From Barthelona sp. PCE (lineage: Eukaryota > Metamonada: BaSk clade), in assembly GCA_040285745.1 (NCBI GenBank), contig JAUFOR010000004.1, positions 310,001 to 374,000 of the forward strand: a stretch of 64,000 nt of DNA. Reading direction: 5' to 3'. Position 1 is the stretch's first letter, and each line of letters opens with the position of its first letter. A program made the translations under genes and the position numbers. Below, piece by piece: positions 26,880 through 37,400 of this stretch. The notes under the pieces were generated by a model. It searched no databases, was not told the DNA's origin, and saw only the letters and a list, made by a program, of their open reading frames with translations.

Positions 26880-28742
26880 TTAGCGACCTAACATAGCTTG
26901 GAAGGATTTTTGCACCTTGAATAAAATGGATTGTTGAGTCTTATCATCCAATTCATAACCCAAAAGTGTCTCCTCTGCTTGATCTCTCTGTTCTTTTAAG
27001 CGTTGTGCTCTATTTCTGTTTTCTTTCTCTCTTCTAGTTTCTCTCTCAAACAATGATTGTAAAATGGTCTTTTCTGAACTTGAACTGTGGACAAGACTGT
27101 TACTCATATGCACAATATGAACATCACCATTCTTAACACCAACTGCAGCACGTTGACCACGACCCTGACCTGCATTCTCAATTTCAACCTTGTGAAGGCC
27201 TGCATTCGAAAGATGAAGGGAGATGACAGGTCCTGTCTGCTTATGAAGGACATCCCAGACATCCAAGTGACCATCCAGCCTTGTTGTAAGGAAGCATGAA
27301 GGACGTGTGGGAGACCACTGACCTGAAGTGAGGTAAGATGAGTGGTAGTGTGTCGTAACGATGGGGGAGCGGAGTGCCTCCTCTTCATACCAAACTTTCG
27401 CAACCCAGTCACCAACGGACAAGAAATAACGAGGAAACGCCGGGTTACGCGAGATAGAGAGAACAGGACCAAGGTGAGCGTTATCATACGCAGTTCCAAT
27501 ACGGTCCGTAACGCTCTTGACCTTTCTGTTACCGGGGAGAATGCTTCCCTGCTCTGTACCAATCAAAAACTTATTAGGTCCTGCGCTGATGTCGTAATTG
27601 AGACATACACCGCCGTGGAGCATACCCTGACCATGTGCCTGTAATGAGAGGGATTCTGTAGGTTCGGAGAGCTTACGGATATCCCAGAACAAGGCCTTTC
27701 CATCGGTAGAGACAGAGAGCAACTCACAAGCACTCTTCGATTGAAGCCACCTCAGGGCAAAAACGGGATCCTCGTGTGAGTGTTCGATAGCAGAACTGTC
27801 AAGCACTGAACCACTCTTACGAACATCCCAAACTGTAATGAGACCATTCTGACAACCACCAGCCAACAGATGCATATCACGGGGGTTGTACTGCAACGAA
27901 ACGACGGGCCATGGGGGTGTGAGAGTCATGAGAGGTGCGTTAGGGCTGTTTAGATCCCAAATATAAGAAGCACAACTGGTATCTTCCAATGAAGGCTGGA
28001 AAGTTGACTCAGAGTAAGCAACAGCGAGCTTTGATCCGTCATCAGGGTAGAATGAGATATCATAAGCTGTTCTGCGACCTGCACCATGAGGATCGTGTAG
28101 TAAGACAAGAGATCTGGCTGATGGAGGTTCAGATGCCGCCTCGTCAGCAGCCTCTTCAACAAAGTAATCCTCGTAGATATCAAACGTCTGGTTCTGGTTG
28201 AAAGGTTCCATTGCTTTTCCTGATAACTTAACAACAGCATTAATAAACTTCTCATCTTTCTCAACTTTCTTTCGATAACTGCTTGTATTCTCAGCCGAGG
28301 TGGGGTCGATCGTCTTCGGCCAGCCTCCCTCAATGTGCTGCATACCTGTGTGCATGACCTCGTGTCTTTCAGTGTTAATCTAAATGTTAATTATTGAATT
28401 TTTTCGAAACTTTTGGTATTATCGAACTTGGTTCTTCATCAGCAATAACATTCTCCTTTTTCCTTGGACCGTTGGGTATCCTGAAGAAGAAATGCCTGTG
28501 ACACTCAAACCACATCACAAATAACCAAATAAAAATATTCATACTTCGTGAACAGAGTAGTCGGCAATACAGCTCACACCGATGCTTCTACGCACCTTTT
28601 GCATGAACTGCTCCTGCTTTTGAGGTTCAGGAGGGATATCAAGCAAAGAAGCTGACATCGCTTCAAATTGAGCTGTAGGGCGTCCAAAACTCTTTCTAAG
28701 TCGCGTGTACTCGCGTACAATGTCCAATGATAATGTCGCCAT
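26880..28742 (-). CDS. DNAI2: Outer-arm dynein intermediate chain, DNAI2/IC2 type, two exons
   Basis: Exons 28742-28545 and 28379-26880 give 565 residues. Exon 1 (MATLSLDIVREYTRLRKSFGR) covers the variable start. Exon 2 opens ERHEVMHTGMQHIEGGWPK, then YRKKVEKDEKFINAVVKL and FDIYEDYFVEE, all characteristic of DNAI2/ODA6. WD repeats follow (YIWDLNSPNAP, LITVWDVRKSG, ALFWDIRKL, WVAKVWYEEEA, GHLDVWDVLHK) and a charged C-terminal helix. DNAI2 anchors outer dynein arm heavy chains in motile axonemes, so the organism very probably builds a motile flagellum. A CCCCTTTCATAG element is 13-24 nt upstream of the ATG. Confidence 0.93.
28380..28544 (-). other. Spliceosomal intron in DNAI2 (165 nt)
   Basis: Minus-strand donor GTATGA and acceptor TTAACATTTAG, phase 0, between SVHE and INTERHEV. 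Nested arms can pair: 28412-28420 with 28520-28529 (one bulge) and 28432-28441 with 28482-28491 (9 of 10). Both exons match the DNAI2 family across the junction. Confidence 0.88.
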
Positions 28743-29470
28743 CCTGTGAGAAAACTATGAAAGGGGTTTAATATCAAAAACGAGAATCGATGTTAATAGA
28801 GCATATACGCAACGTGAATTGCGGATGACTGTACCAGCACGTGCACTCCAACCCTTCGTCATTCTCAATACGAGTAAATACCCTGCCAAAAGAGTTTTTC
28901 CTTTCAAAACACAAGATTATTCGCGGTAGATGAGTGTTAAGTACTATACTACAGCGGCTGTGGGAATTAATATGTCTTATAACATACCAAGTTCAACATT
29001 CTACTTTTTTACAGTTGCCTTCACATTAAACTCACCACAAACACAATAAACTCATATTTCGTATACTTTTATACCTTAATATCCTTCCAAATTGATTTTA
29101 ATAATGAAAAAGGTTAGTTATTTTTCTTTGAGGACATAGTAACTCTTATTTGATCAATGTATCCAGTTTCTGTTTCAATGTACTGGTTCACTGCCACAAC
29201 ACTGAGTAAAACACTGTTCTCAAAGTACATGTTCTTAAACAATTTCAATTCTCAAGATGCCGGGGGGGGTGAGAAGATCATTTACAACTTTGCCAGATGA
29301 ATGAAGGAATGATCTCAAGTTTAATTCCAAGAAAATCAGATGGCAAGACAATGACAAATCTTGCTTACTCTTTCCAACCTTTTCCACATAGTTTCCTTTC
29401 AAGGAGTATCTATTATATCTACCGAAACGGGTATTTTCTTCATTTATATCTTGAATATCATTAAATAGCC
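28743..29470. other. Divergent intergenic region, DNAI2 and membrane-protein gene
   Basis: At about 730 nt, the longest gap in the window. It holds the DNAI2 promoter, an 8-G run near 29260 and AT-rich DNA. A minus-strand ORF at 29235-29501 overlaps the next gene's start and has no protein-like composition. I looked for tRNA and snRNA motifs and saw none, but a small ncRNA could be missed by eye. Confidence 0.35.
28755..28766 (-). promoter_or_regulatory. initiator-like element of DNAI2
   Basis: Minus-strand CCCCTTTCATAG, 13-24 nt upstream of the ATG at 28742. It is nearly identical to the string at the FAD synthase start (CCCCTTTCATG). Confidence 0.4.
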
Positions 29471-31870
29471 ATGCCACTAGATATTCAAAGCACACGAACA
29501 TTTAAGTTCGTAAGAAAGCGTCGTATGGTCGATACGGGATGGGTTGCACTTCTTGCTAGCAAACGTTCAATGATTGATTTTCTTTACATGTGGGTTCCAA
29601 TAACGATAATGATTGTTGTTGGTCTATGGAGTCATTTTAACTTCAGATACGGCTCTTTCCAGAGAACATGTGTTCCCATAGAAAGCACTCTGTCTCTAGA
29701 TACCCAGTTCGATCGCGCAGGTTGGAGTTGTGCTTCAATCATGCCGCGTTTCTGTATTCCAACCCTCAACGATACGTTCCACATGACGCATTCATTCTGG
29801 GGCGTTGATTATGAACGAGCACATGATATATGCGTCAATAGCAAGAATAATAATGTTACATTTTATAGCTACTCGGTCGACCCGCATCTCTATCACCCAT
29901 ACAGTCGAGCAGAGTTAGACAGCTATGACTACACCCTGTTTGGGTTTGCTGGGCTTGTTATCCTACCAGCCATTATCCTTTGGGTAGTGTTGCTTATCTC
30001 CCGAATGATGAAACCTAAATTGACAAGGTTCAAGAGATTGAGGAAGTTGATTATGCTCGATGGGGAATCAGAAGACGACACTGCGACCATTGAAACGATG
30101 GAGTCCACAGACTTTACTGAAACAGACAGTGAATATGGGGAATATGGAGAAGAAGAATATAGACGAGAGAAAAAGAAAGAGAAAAAGAAGCATGAGGTTA
30201 TTCTTTCGCTGGATAAGGGTGTCATTTTAAATGATGCGTTGTCTTATCCTCTGAAAAAAATTGACGCATCAAATTTTGATATTGAAACTTTCGCCAAACA
30301 CATCGTTACACCCAGTGATGTTTCTATTCGTGAAAAGATGTTCGGTGGGATATTCAACAGGGTGTTCCCCAACGTAAAGCAGAAGTTTATCAGAGATGTT
30401 ACAACTATGGATGCCAAACTCCCGTATTCGCTTCCGAGAGTTGTTCTCAACCTCGTGGCCTACGGTGCATATGCCGCCATTGGAGCGTCTTTGGTCTCAC
30501 TGGGCTTTGGTATATCGAGGAATGGACGTTTATGGAGAGCTCACATCAGTCATTGGGCATCAAACATATCGACTTTTGTCTCGTCATTTGCAATGTATTA
30601 CTCATATTATATCGTCATCGTTGAGGTGCTGCAGCAGGTGTTCAAGGTTGATTTCAGAGCTGTTGCTGTCACCGCTTCCATCAAGATACTGCTCCCTGTT
30701 TTCATTTACAATTTATTCGTTTATATGTTCCAATTGTTCACGGAGAAGACGTTCATCTGGGAATTCATGGATAAATACTACATTCATATGGTCTTTGAGA
30801 TGTTGCACATCATCCTGCTTCCAGTTGTTTGTTCCATTCTCACCCGCTCATTCAGGTTTCATATTAACAAGTACGGTGATCTAATGAAGCTGCACACCAA
30901 AACTAGTGAGGATACAGATTCTCAGAAAATTAAGGAACCAGTTGTAAGACAAGAGACCAAAAAAGGTCAACGATTCAAACCAAAACACGAGCGTGATCTT
31001 GGTGCTTTCAGGCCCCGCAAGGCCGTGTACCTGGCCATCATGCAGGGCATTGTCGTCATCATTTTCTGGGTTATGATTGTTTTTTCGAGCACATGCTATG
31101 ATTGTGGGTTGCGCAAATCACTCTCACTAAAAGTGGATGAGTGTTGTGCAACAGGCGGTGCCTTCCTCCTTAAGGGATTTCCTGGTAATATGGATGGACC
31201 GTGTGTCAGCTGTAACCGTTCCGTTATGCTTTTGATTGTTTCAGTCGTTATTCCATTCTTTGTCACAACCTTATCATTCGCAGCATATGATATCTCCATT
31301 GGTATCTCTGAAAACGTTATGACGGTATCAACTGCTATCGCTATGCCTTTGTTCGGGTCCATGTTACTACACGGAGAAGTCTTATTATTAAACAGCACAT
31401 CCCTCTTTTTAAGTTCTTTATTTTTAATAGTAGAACAGTTGTTTTCGTTAGCATTTAAAATCTCATACCCTGTGTATGCTATCAAATGGCGTAAACGAAC
31501 TTTTTATCCAGAAACTTACATGACAATGAATTTCTTGTTGAGTGCGATGCATTATATGGTTCTATTCTCGTTACCCGCGCTGTATTTTTCAATTTCGTTC
31601 CAATCTAATGTGGTGTTGGTTGATGGAAGCTTTTTCAAAATTTTATTTGTTAGATTGCTTATTATCTTTGTTTCTGACGTGCTTTTTTACCTGTATGCCA
31701 GGTCCAAGATTTCAAATAATGTTTCTAAACTGCTTGTGGGTCTTCGTAAATTCTTGTTGAAGATTTTGGTTACTTGCGGTATTGGTACAATTCTGAGCGT
31801 TACAAAGTTAATGATTTTCCTCATCCAACAGCGACCTACTCTTGATGTTTCTTATGATGTTCCTTTTTAG
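29471..31870 (+). CDS. Polytopic membrane protein, 799 aa, unassigned
   Basis: I do not recognise the family. About 12-13 hydrophobic segments are visible. The first is near 35-58 and the second near 156-180. A lumenal/extracellular loop between them has paired cysteines and NNVT/NDTF glycosylation-type sites. A charged cytosolic loop (about 190-270) follows, with an acidic tract and the basic run REKKKEKKKHE. Ten or so further segments follow from about 325 to the end. A cysteine-rich loop (CYDCGLRKSLSLKVDECC) lies near 543. It has no P-loop, no channel signature I can name, and no signal peptide other than the first segment. The topology suggests a plasma-membrane or endomembrane transporter, channel or receptor. 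Confidence 0.7.
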   Translation: MPLDIQSTRTFKFVRKRRMVDTGWVALLASKRSMIDFLYMWVPITIMIVVGLWSHFNFRYGSFQRTCVPIESTLSLDTQFDRAGWSCASIMPRFCIPTLNDTFHMTHSFWGVDYERAHDICVNSKNNNVTFYSYSVDPHLYHPYSRAELDSYDYTLFGFAGLVILPAIILWVVLLISRMMKPKLTRFKRLRKLIMLDGESEDDTATIETMESTDFTETDSEYGEYGEEEYRREKKKEKKKHEVILSLDKGVILNDALSYPLKKIDASNFDIETFAKHIVTPSDVSIREKMFGGIFNRVFPNVKQKFIRDVTTMDAKLPYSLPRVVLNLVAYGAYAAIGASLVSLGFGISRNGRLWRAHISHWASNISTFVSSFAMYYSYYIVIVEVLQQVFKVDFRAVAVTASIKILLPVFIYNLFVYMFQLFTEKTFIWEFMDKYYIHMVFEMLHIILLPVVCSILTRSFRFHINKYGDLMKLHTKTSEDTDSQKIKEPVVRQETKKGQRFKPKHERDLGAFRPRKAVYLAIMQGIVVIIFWVMIVFSSTCYDCGLRKSLSLKVDECCATGGAFLLKGFPGNMDGPCVSCNRSVMLLIVSVVIPFFVTTLSFAAYDISIGISENVMTVSTAIAMPLFGSMLLHGEVLLLNSTSLFLSSLFLIVEQLFSLAFKISYPVYAIKWRKRTFYPETYMTMNFLLSAMHYMVLFSLPALYFSISFQSNVVLVDGSFFKILFVRLLIIFVSDVLFYLYARSKISNNVSKLLVGLRKFLLKILVTCGIGTILSVTKLMIFLIQQRPTLDVSYDVPF

Positions 31871-32201
31871 GATTTGGATGTATAATAAAAAGATTCTTTT
31901 ACATATCAATGATTTTTGTATAAAGAAAAGGCTCAAGAATTGCACATTATATGTGATTATTGCGAGCCACATGCATCAGATATGCGGTTTTTAAAGGTGA
32001 TGTGAATGTGAAAAGAGTAGTAATCGCAATTTCAATTTCTACCTCTTCTAATTCAGCAATGAATAACTCATCAATACAGCAAGGAGGCGGTACTTGCTTC
32101 ATACCATAAGCCCTGGACATTCACGTCGAAAATAGAAAGATACAAAAAGACCTGCCTTCAATCTGTTTTCCTTTTTATTACCTTTAACAGATCTTCTAAT
32201 T
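31871..32201. other. Intergenic region upstream of MSH5
   Basis: About 330 nt, non-coding, AT-rich. A 7-bp inverted pair ATTGCGA/TCGCAAT sits around 31957-32031. ACCTTTAACAG just before the MSH5 ATG is a weak promoter-motif match. Nothing else recognised. Confidence 0.35.
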
Positions 32202-34358
32202 ATGCAAACGCTGGATTCGTTGTATGTCATTGAGTTTGGTGAACAAAAAAGAATTGTACTAGCTGGAATTTCCCAGATAAACAAAATTACATACATTCAT
32301 GTTGAGTTCTATAATATCAGTGATGTTGAAGAGTATCTAGAGCTGCTTTCTCATGGAATAAGTGTTTCAGAAATCTATTTACTAAAGAAATCAAGTATTA
32401 AAACCGAAGTCATAGCTACACTCTTTCCAGATGCTAACACAAACACACTAGATACAAAGAAATTTAATCGTAAGAATGGGATGCAAGTTATGCAGCACCT
32501 TAGATGGAAAACAACAAAAATATCCTTGAAAACAGTCAGTGATCATCTTTATGGCTCAAATGACATACGTTCGCTTGCCCTAAGCCTTGTCCTGCAACAT
32601 GCTGTTGCTAATCAAGCGCTTTTGGCGCAGGGAAGTACACAACTCATCTCAGGTGTTATTCCCCGGAAATATTCCTTAGTTCCCAACGCAGTATCTAACC
32701 AAATGCTCGACGATGCCTTTGCCCTCCGTCTATTCAAACCTATCACTGCTTTAGGAAGGAAGAAACTGGCGGAATGGATCTCAACACCTCTCTGTCACAT
32801 TCCAGATATCATAGTACGCCAAAATCTCTGCAAGTCATTCCACACGGCTCATGTACGAGGCAATTCGGATCAGATCAAGAGAACGCTGAAGAGAATCAAG
32901 CCAAGCATGACGCGAATCCAAAGCGATAACAGTATCAAGGTCTTTAAAGATATCATAAGCACATGTGAGGCGCTGCTGGCGCTTTCTAACATGACTGGAT
33001 GCCAGGAGCTAGGTAACTCGGTGTTTAGTCAAATGCTAACACAGCTTAGTTCCATCATTGACATCACCGAAAACACAATAAGGTCTGGAATTAACACCGA
33101 GTTGGATCTGCTGCGTGAATCTCACTCTAATTTACCTCCGTTTCTCACCAGACTAACGCAACTGGAGCTCATATGGCTACCCAGAGATGTGGGTATGGTA
33201 TCATACAACTACTTTCCACGAGTCGGATACGTGCTCAACACACCAAATGTGCCGTCACTGCTCACCAACATTCAAGATAAATACATTGAAACGCATTTCT
33301 CTATTCCAGGATTTCAACCAATCATGCTGGCAGATGTTGTAAGCTTGGTCGTTGAAACCGAAAAAGCGTACGTCTGGAAGACCCCAATTGCAAGACACGT
33401 TGACAGCGTGATAGGCGATGTGTACAGTGATATTCTAACGCTTGAAAGTGAAATTTTGAACCAGTTGCAGAGGGAAACGCAACAATATATTTCTCATTTC
33501 GAAGAAGCCTTTGACCTCGTCGCCACCATTGATCTTTCATTATCAGTGGACTCTTGGGTGTATCCATCTTTCAATAGCGAAAGAGTAATTCATGTAGAAG
33601 GTATGGTCAATCCTCGGTACTACGATCGCGTCACCTGTGTTCCTCAGGACTTCCACGGATGCATTACCTCTGTTCTGTTGACTGCTGCAAACAATGCAGG
33701 CAAGTCATTCTTTTTAAACTCTCTTCTGGATACCGTTTTTCTCGCTCATTGTGGACTCCCTGTCACCGCTGAACATGTCGATCTGCCCCCCTTTGATGCT
33801 ATTGCTGCACATTCGGGGCTAAACGGTCCAGCTGAAATACTCAGCTCCTTTGAGCGAGATTGTCTCATCGTCAACTGTTACGACAGTGTCTTATCATCTG
33901 ACAGTTTCCTTGTGCTTGATGAGTTTGGGAAGGGCACGACAATGGTGGATGCTCTTGCTGTTATGGCAACAATGATGAACAAATTCTCTGAAAAGAGGCT
34001 GACTCTTATCGCAAGTTCTCACATGCAAGAATTATCTGCATGGGATCTTCTCTCCCCGAAGGTGGTCAACTACCGCATTACTGATAGCGATGATGGTGAA
34101 AAATACCGGTTGGAACAAGGGGTTGCAGATAGCAAAGCCATTAGACTTGCAAGACAACTTCAGCTTAATATAGACATAATCACACGCGTTGAGGAGGTGT
34201 ATGATCTATTAAAACGTGGTAAAGCCCATCAAATCTACCCTAAATTTCTAAAACCCAGTGTAATAGAAAAAATTGAGCGCGTAAAACAAGCGCTGTACAA
34301 CTTTAGCCCTGTCAGGAAGGATGCCCTTGGTTCTGTGTTCAAACCTGTTCTCGAGTAA
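32202..34358 (+). CDS. MSH5: MutS homologue MSH5 (meiotic)
   Basis: The product is 718 residues, without a mismatch-recognition domain I, as in MSH4/MSH5. FPRVGYVLNTPNVPS matches the MSH5-specific GFLLSIP block. PIARHVDSVIGDVYSDILTLESEILNQLQ matches the RTKELD-LLGDLH-I-DQE block. Walker B FLVLDEFGKGTTMVDALAV is intact. VYDLLKRGKAHQIYP near the C-terminus matches the MSH5 ending, where DLIRSGKPI is typical. The Walker A loop (about 494-502) reads AANNAGKS instead of GPNxxGKS, losing the first Gly and the Pro but keeping GKS. MSH4-MSH5 clamps stabilise meiotic recombination intermediates for crossovers, so its presence suggests a meiotic programme. No intron. The next gene starts 11-44 nt downstream on the same strand. 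Confidence 0.85.
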   Translation: MQTLDSLYVIEFGEQKRIVLAGISQINKITYIHVEFYNISDVEEYLELLSHGISVSEIYLLKKSSIKTEVIATLFPDANTNTLDTKKFNRKNGMQVMQHLRWKTTKISLKTVSDHLYGSNDIRSLALSLVLQHAVANQALLAQGSTQLISGVIPRKYSLVPNAVSNQMLDDAFALRLFKPITALGRKKLAEWISTPLCHIPDIIVRQNLCKSFHTAHVRGNSDQIKRTLKRIKPSMTRIQSDNSIKVFKDIISTCEALLALSNMTGCQELGNSVFSQMLTQLSSIIDITENTIRSGINTELDLLRESHSNLPPFLTRLTQLELIWLPRDVGMVSYNYFPRVGYVLNTPNVPSLLTNIQDKYIETHFSIPGFQPIMLADVVSLVVETEKAYVWKTPIARHVDSVIGDVYSDILTLESEILNQLQRETQQYISHFEEAFDLVATIDLSLSVDSWVYPSFNSERVIHVEGMVNPRYYDRVTCVPQDFHGCITSVLLTAANNAGKSFFLNSLLDTVFLAHCGLPVTAEHVDLPPFDAIAAHSGLNGPAEILSSFERDCLIVNCYDSVLSSDSFLVLDEFGKGTTMVDALAVMATMMNKFSEKRLTLIASSHMQELSAWDLLSPKVVNYRITDSDDGEKYRLEQGVADSKAIRLARQLQLNIDIITRVEEVYDLLKRGKAHQIYPKFLKPSVIEKIERVKQALYNFSPVRKDALGSVFKPVLE

Positions 34359-34402
34359 AAAGGAATATAATGGAATGTAATGTTATCGCAATTTACACTT
34401 CA

Positions 34403-37400
34403 ATGTCAGAAGAGTCGCATGAAGAGACTCGCGTAGCGGAAGAGCCACAGAATGCGCTGCTGGATCTCGATGCTATTATGTCAGAAGCCGTTCAGAAGTT
34501 CGAGAACCTATCTAAGTCTGTCGATCCAATATTTATTGAAGACGACAATAATGAACCGACATATCTTCGGGAAACATTGCAGTCAAGGCAGAAATCAAGA
34601 GAAAGTAATCGTTCTGCACGAAGCATAAATTCTGTTCCCGCCAAGAAACCTGTACATTTAACAAAAAAGGGCAAGAAAGTGGAGAAGAAGGTGCGTCCGA
34701 CAATGTCCGAAATAGAAGAAGGCCAAAAGGTGCTAAATCGTATGAAAACACGTTGGGAAGTTTTGCGTCCAATTGAACCACCAAAATTTGATATTGTACC
34801 ATCGCGCATCGATTTCAAGGACTACCTTGTCAACAGCAACTATATATACCCAGTCACAATCACAAACACAAGTGGGCAAATGCATAGTTTGAGGATTATT
34901 CCACCAGGAAGTCCATTTTTTGGAATTCAAAACATCAAATACGCCTCAAACACAGACGGAAGGCTCGCACCTGGTATGTCTATGGAGTTTGAAGTTGTCT
35001 TGTACCGAAAGGACCGTGCTCAGGATAATGATTGGGATGTCAGCGATGTTGTAGAGATCAAGACGCTTTCAGACACTATCACAATACCCCTACGCGCGTA
35101 TCGGCCCCCGACAACGTGCTCTGTTTTGCTGCCAAAGAATCATGTGCTGAATGCTGCTGTCCACAACACATTAACAGCCAAACTCTGTTTCGAGACAGCA
35201 AGTCTTTTGGAGCAAACAATATTATTAGATGTGAGCAGTGACCACGCAACGGTTGAGTTTTCTCCCCAGGAGTTTGTTATTGATGAATCACAAGAAATTG
35301 ACGTGGAGCTAAAAATCCACTTCCACAAGATCGGAGAACATACGTTAAATTTCGCATTCCTCAACGTGGATGCCATATTCGAAACAATACAGTCATTTAA
35401 AGTACAAGCATTAATGCATCATCTTCAGTTCGAGAACAAGAAGTTGGATCTGTCTCTGTCAAAGAATATTATTGCTGGAGAGTCTTTCGACATTGATGTC
35501 CCCATCGTCGCGGGTACGGATCTGCCCCTTGTACTAAAACCAGAGATGATTATAAGAGAGTCATCCGGCTTTGCCTTCAAACCTCTGAAAGAAATTGTGT
35601 TCAATAGATCTGGAACCAAGCAGTTCTCCATAGGCGGCACGATATCTGCGCTGAGAAGCTTCGATCTTGATGTTTGTTTTCACATGACCAGCTCGGTTGG
35701 ATCGTTTTCATTGTCAAAACTCCTTGTTTTGCATATTTCATTCAATGTGACAATCCCAAAGGTTTCCTTGGTCACAAACACGCTGTATTTCAACGATATT
35801 TACACTGGAAGCATGGCACAAAAGAACATTTCCATCAGAAATGATAGCACAGTCAGCCTTACAATGAAGTGTGAGTTACAGGGCCTTTCAACCGACACAA
35901 TAGTGGGCTCTATTCGCTCCAGTGTGAAGCTGGGGCCAAGCAGGACGATACGCATTCCCGTTGAGGTCGTGCCAATGATTTGCGGGCACTCATTCGTTAA
36001 CGTCCATCTTACCACTTCAACCAACCAGGAGTTCGATGTACCAGTCATCGTATGTGCCATGGCACCGACTCTGGTCACCTCTCCAGGTGTCATTGACTTT
36101 GGGATCATCCCCGCCACTTTTTCGGAATCAGCATACGAAGCGTCGATTGATCTGGCAGCAACAACTAGCCTGGCAATTGACGACGTCGCACTGGATCCTG
36201 CTGCAAGGCTTTCTGACAGGATTTCCTTTGAATTGCACGATCACCCTGACGTAACCAGGTTAGTTACACGTCTCACCGTCGGCAGCCAGCCTGAGCACAT
36301 CGACACTTATGTGGAGGTTCCTCTCGGCGCAGGCATGGTTCCCATACGTCTTGTAGGCAGTGTTGTTCGCCCGATCGTCACGATGGATCCAATTATGAAT
36401 TCATTTGAGTTGTATGAGGGAGCCAGCGAGATGGTGAATGTGATTGTTAGCATCGAGACACCAGTTGACGTCGAATTAGAGTGGCAAATGGCTGAAATCA
36501 CAGAGGATAACTTTGACGTTGAGATTATACCCGATAAATTCATCCTTGGGCCCGACAAACTCTCCCAAAATGTATCCTTCGTCGTTAGGGGTGCTGACTC
36601 CTTCTCACACAATAACGTGCAGCAACTGCAGGCGTCCCTGTACTCACACACGTACCCGCTATTGAAGGAATGTGGAGTTTCGCTCAACGTGCACCTTGCA
36701 CCCCCTCTGGTTGCGATCCGTGAGGGTAAGCCAGAACGTGTGCCTAGCCCAGCCTCATTTGACTCTTTATCCATGTTCACGCTTGAGGGGCGCTCATCAA
36801 GCCGTCCTGTCAGTGGAGAGCCTCAGTCATTGAGGATGAAGACACGCAGTGAGCTGGGGTTAAGCATTGATACGCTCGACTTTGGCGTTGTGCGTTTATC
36901 CCAACCTGCGACTAAACATATTGCACTTCACAATTTCGGTCCTGTTGACGTCGAGTTCACCTTTGACGCCGAGTACCTGATTGCAAAGGAGGTTAAGGCA
37001 AGTAAGAGAAACCGCCGAACGATGCTCAAGTCCACACGCGTGAAGGAGGCTAAGCACAAGATGTTCAAGAAAATTGAGACACCATGGTGCGTTGAAATGA
37101 TCGATACAGTTGTTGTGCCCACATGTAAGACCATCATGGTTGAGGTTAAGTACGTTCAGTTCGTCCCTGGTGATTTCTCCGTCCCACTGCATATTTCTAA
37201 CAAAACAGGTAGCTTCAATGAGACTGTAAGTCTCAAGGCTTCTGTTGTTGAGAATGTGGTGACGCTACAGCCCAGCGCACTCGGTTTAGATGTGAAGCAC
37301 AACACATTGCTATGGAACAACGTAATGCCGAGTGTTAACACAAGCCCTGTGCGACGAACGCTGACTTTTGTGAATGCATGTAATCTGCCAGTAGCAGTCA

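Noticed and set aside
29260-29270. Eight-G run as a quadruplex or telomere trace
   Set aside because: A single run without repeats or other G-tracts nearby.
29235-29501. 88-aa minus-strand ORF in the gap
   Set aside because: It overlaps the start of the membrane-protein gene and shows no family or composition support.
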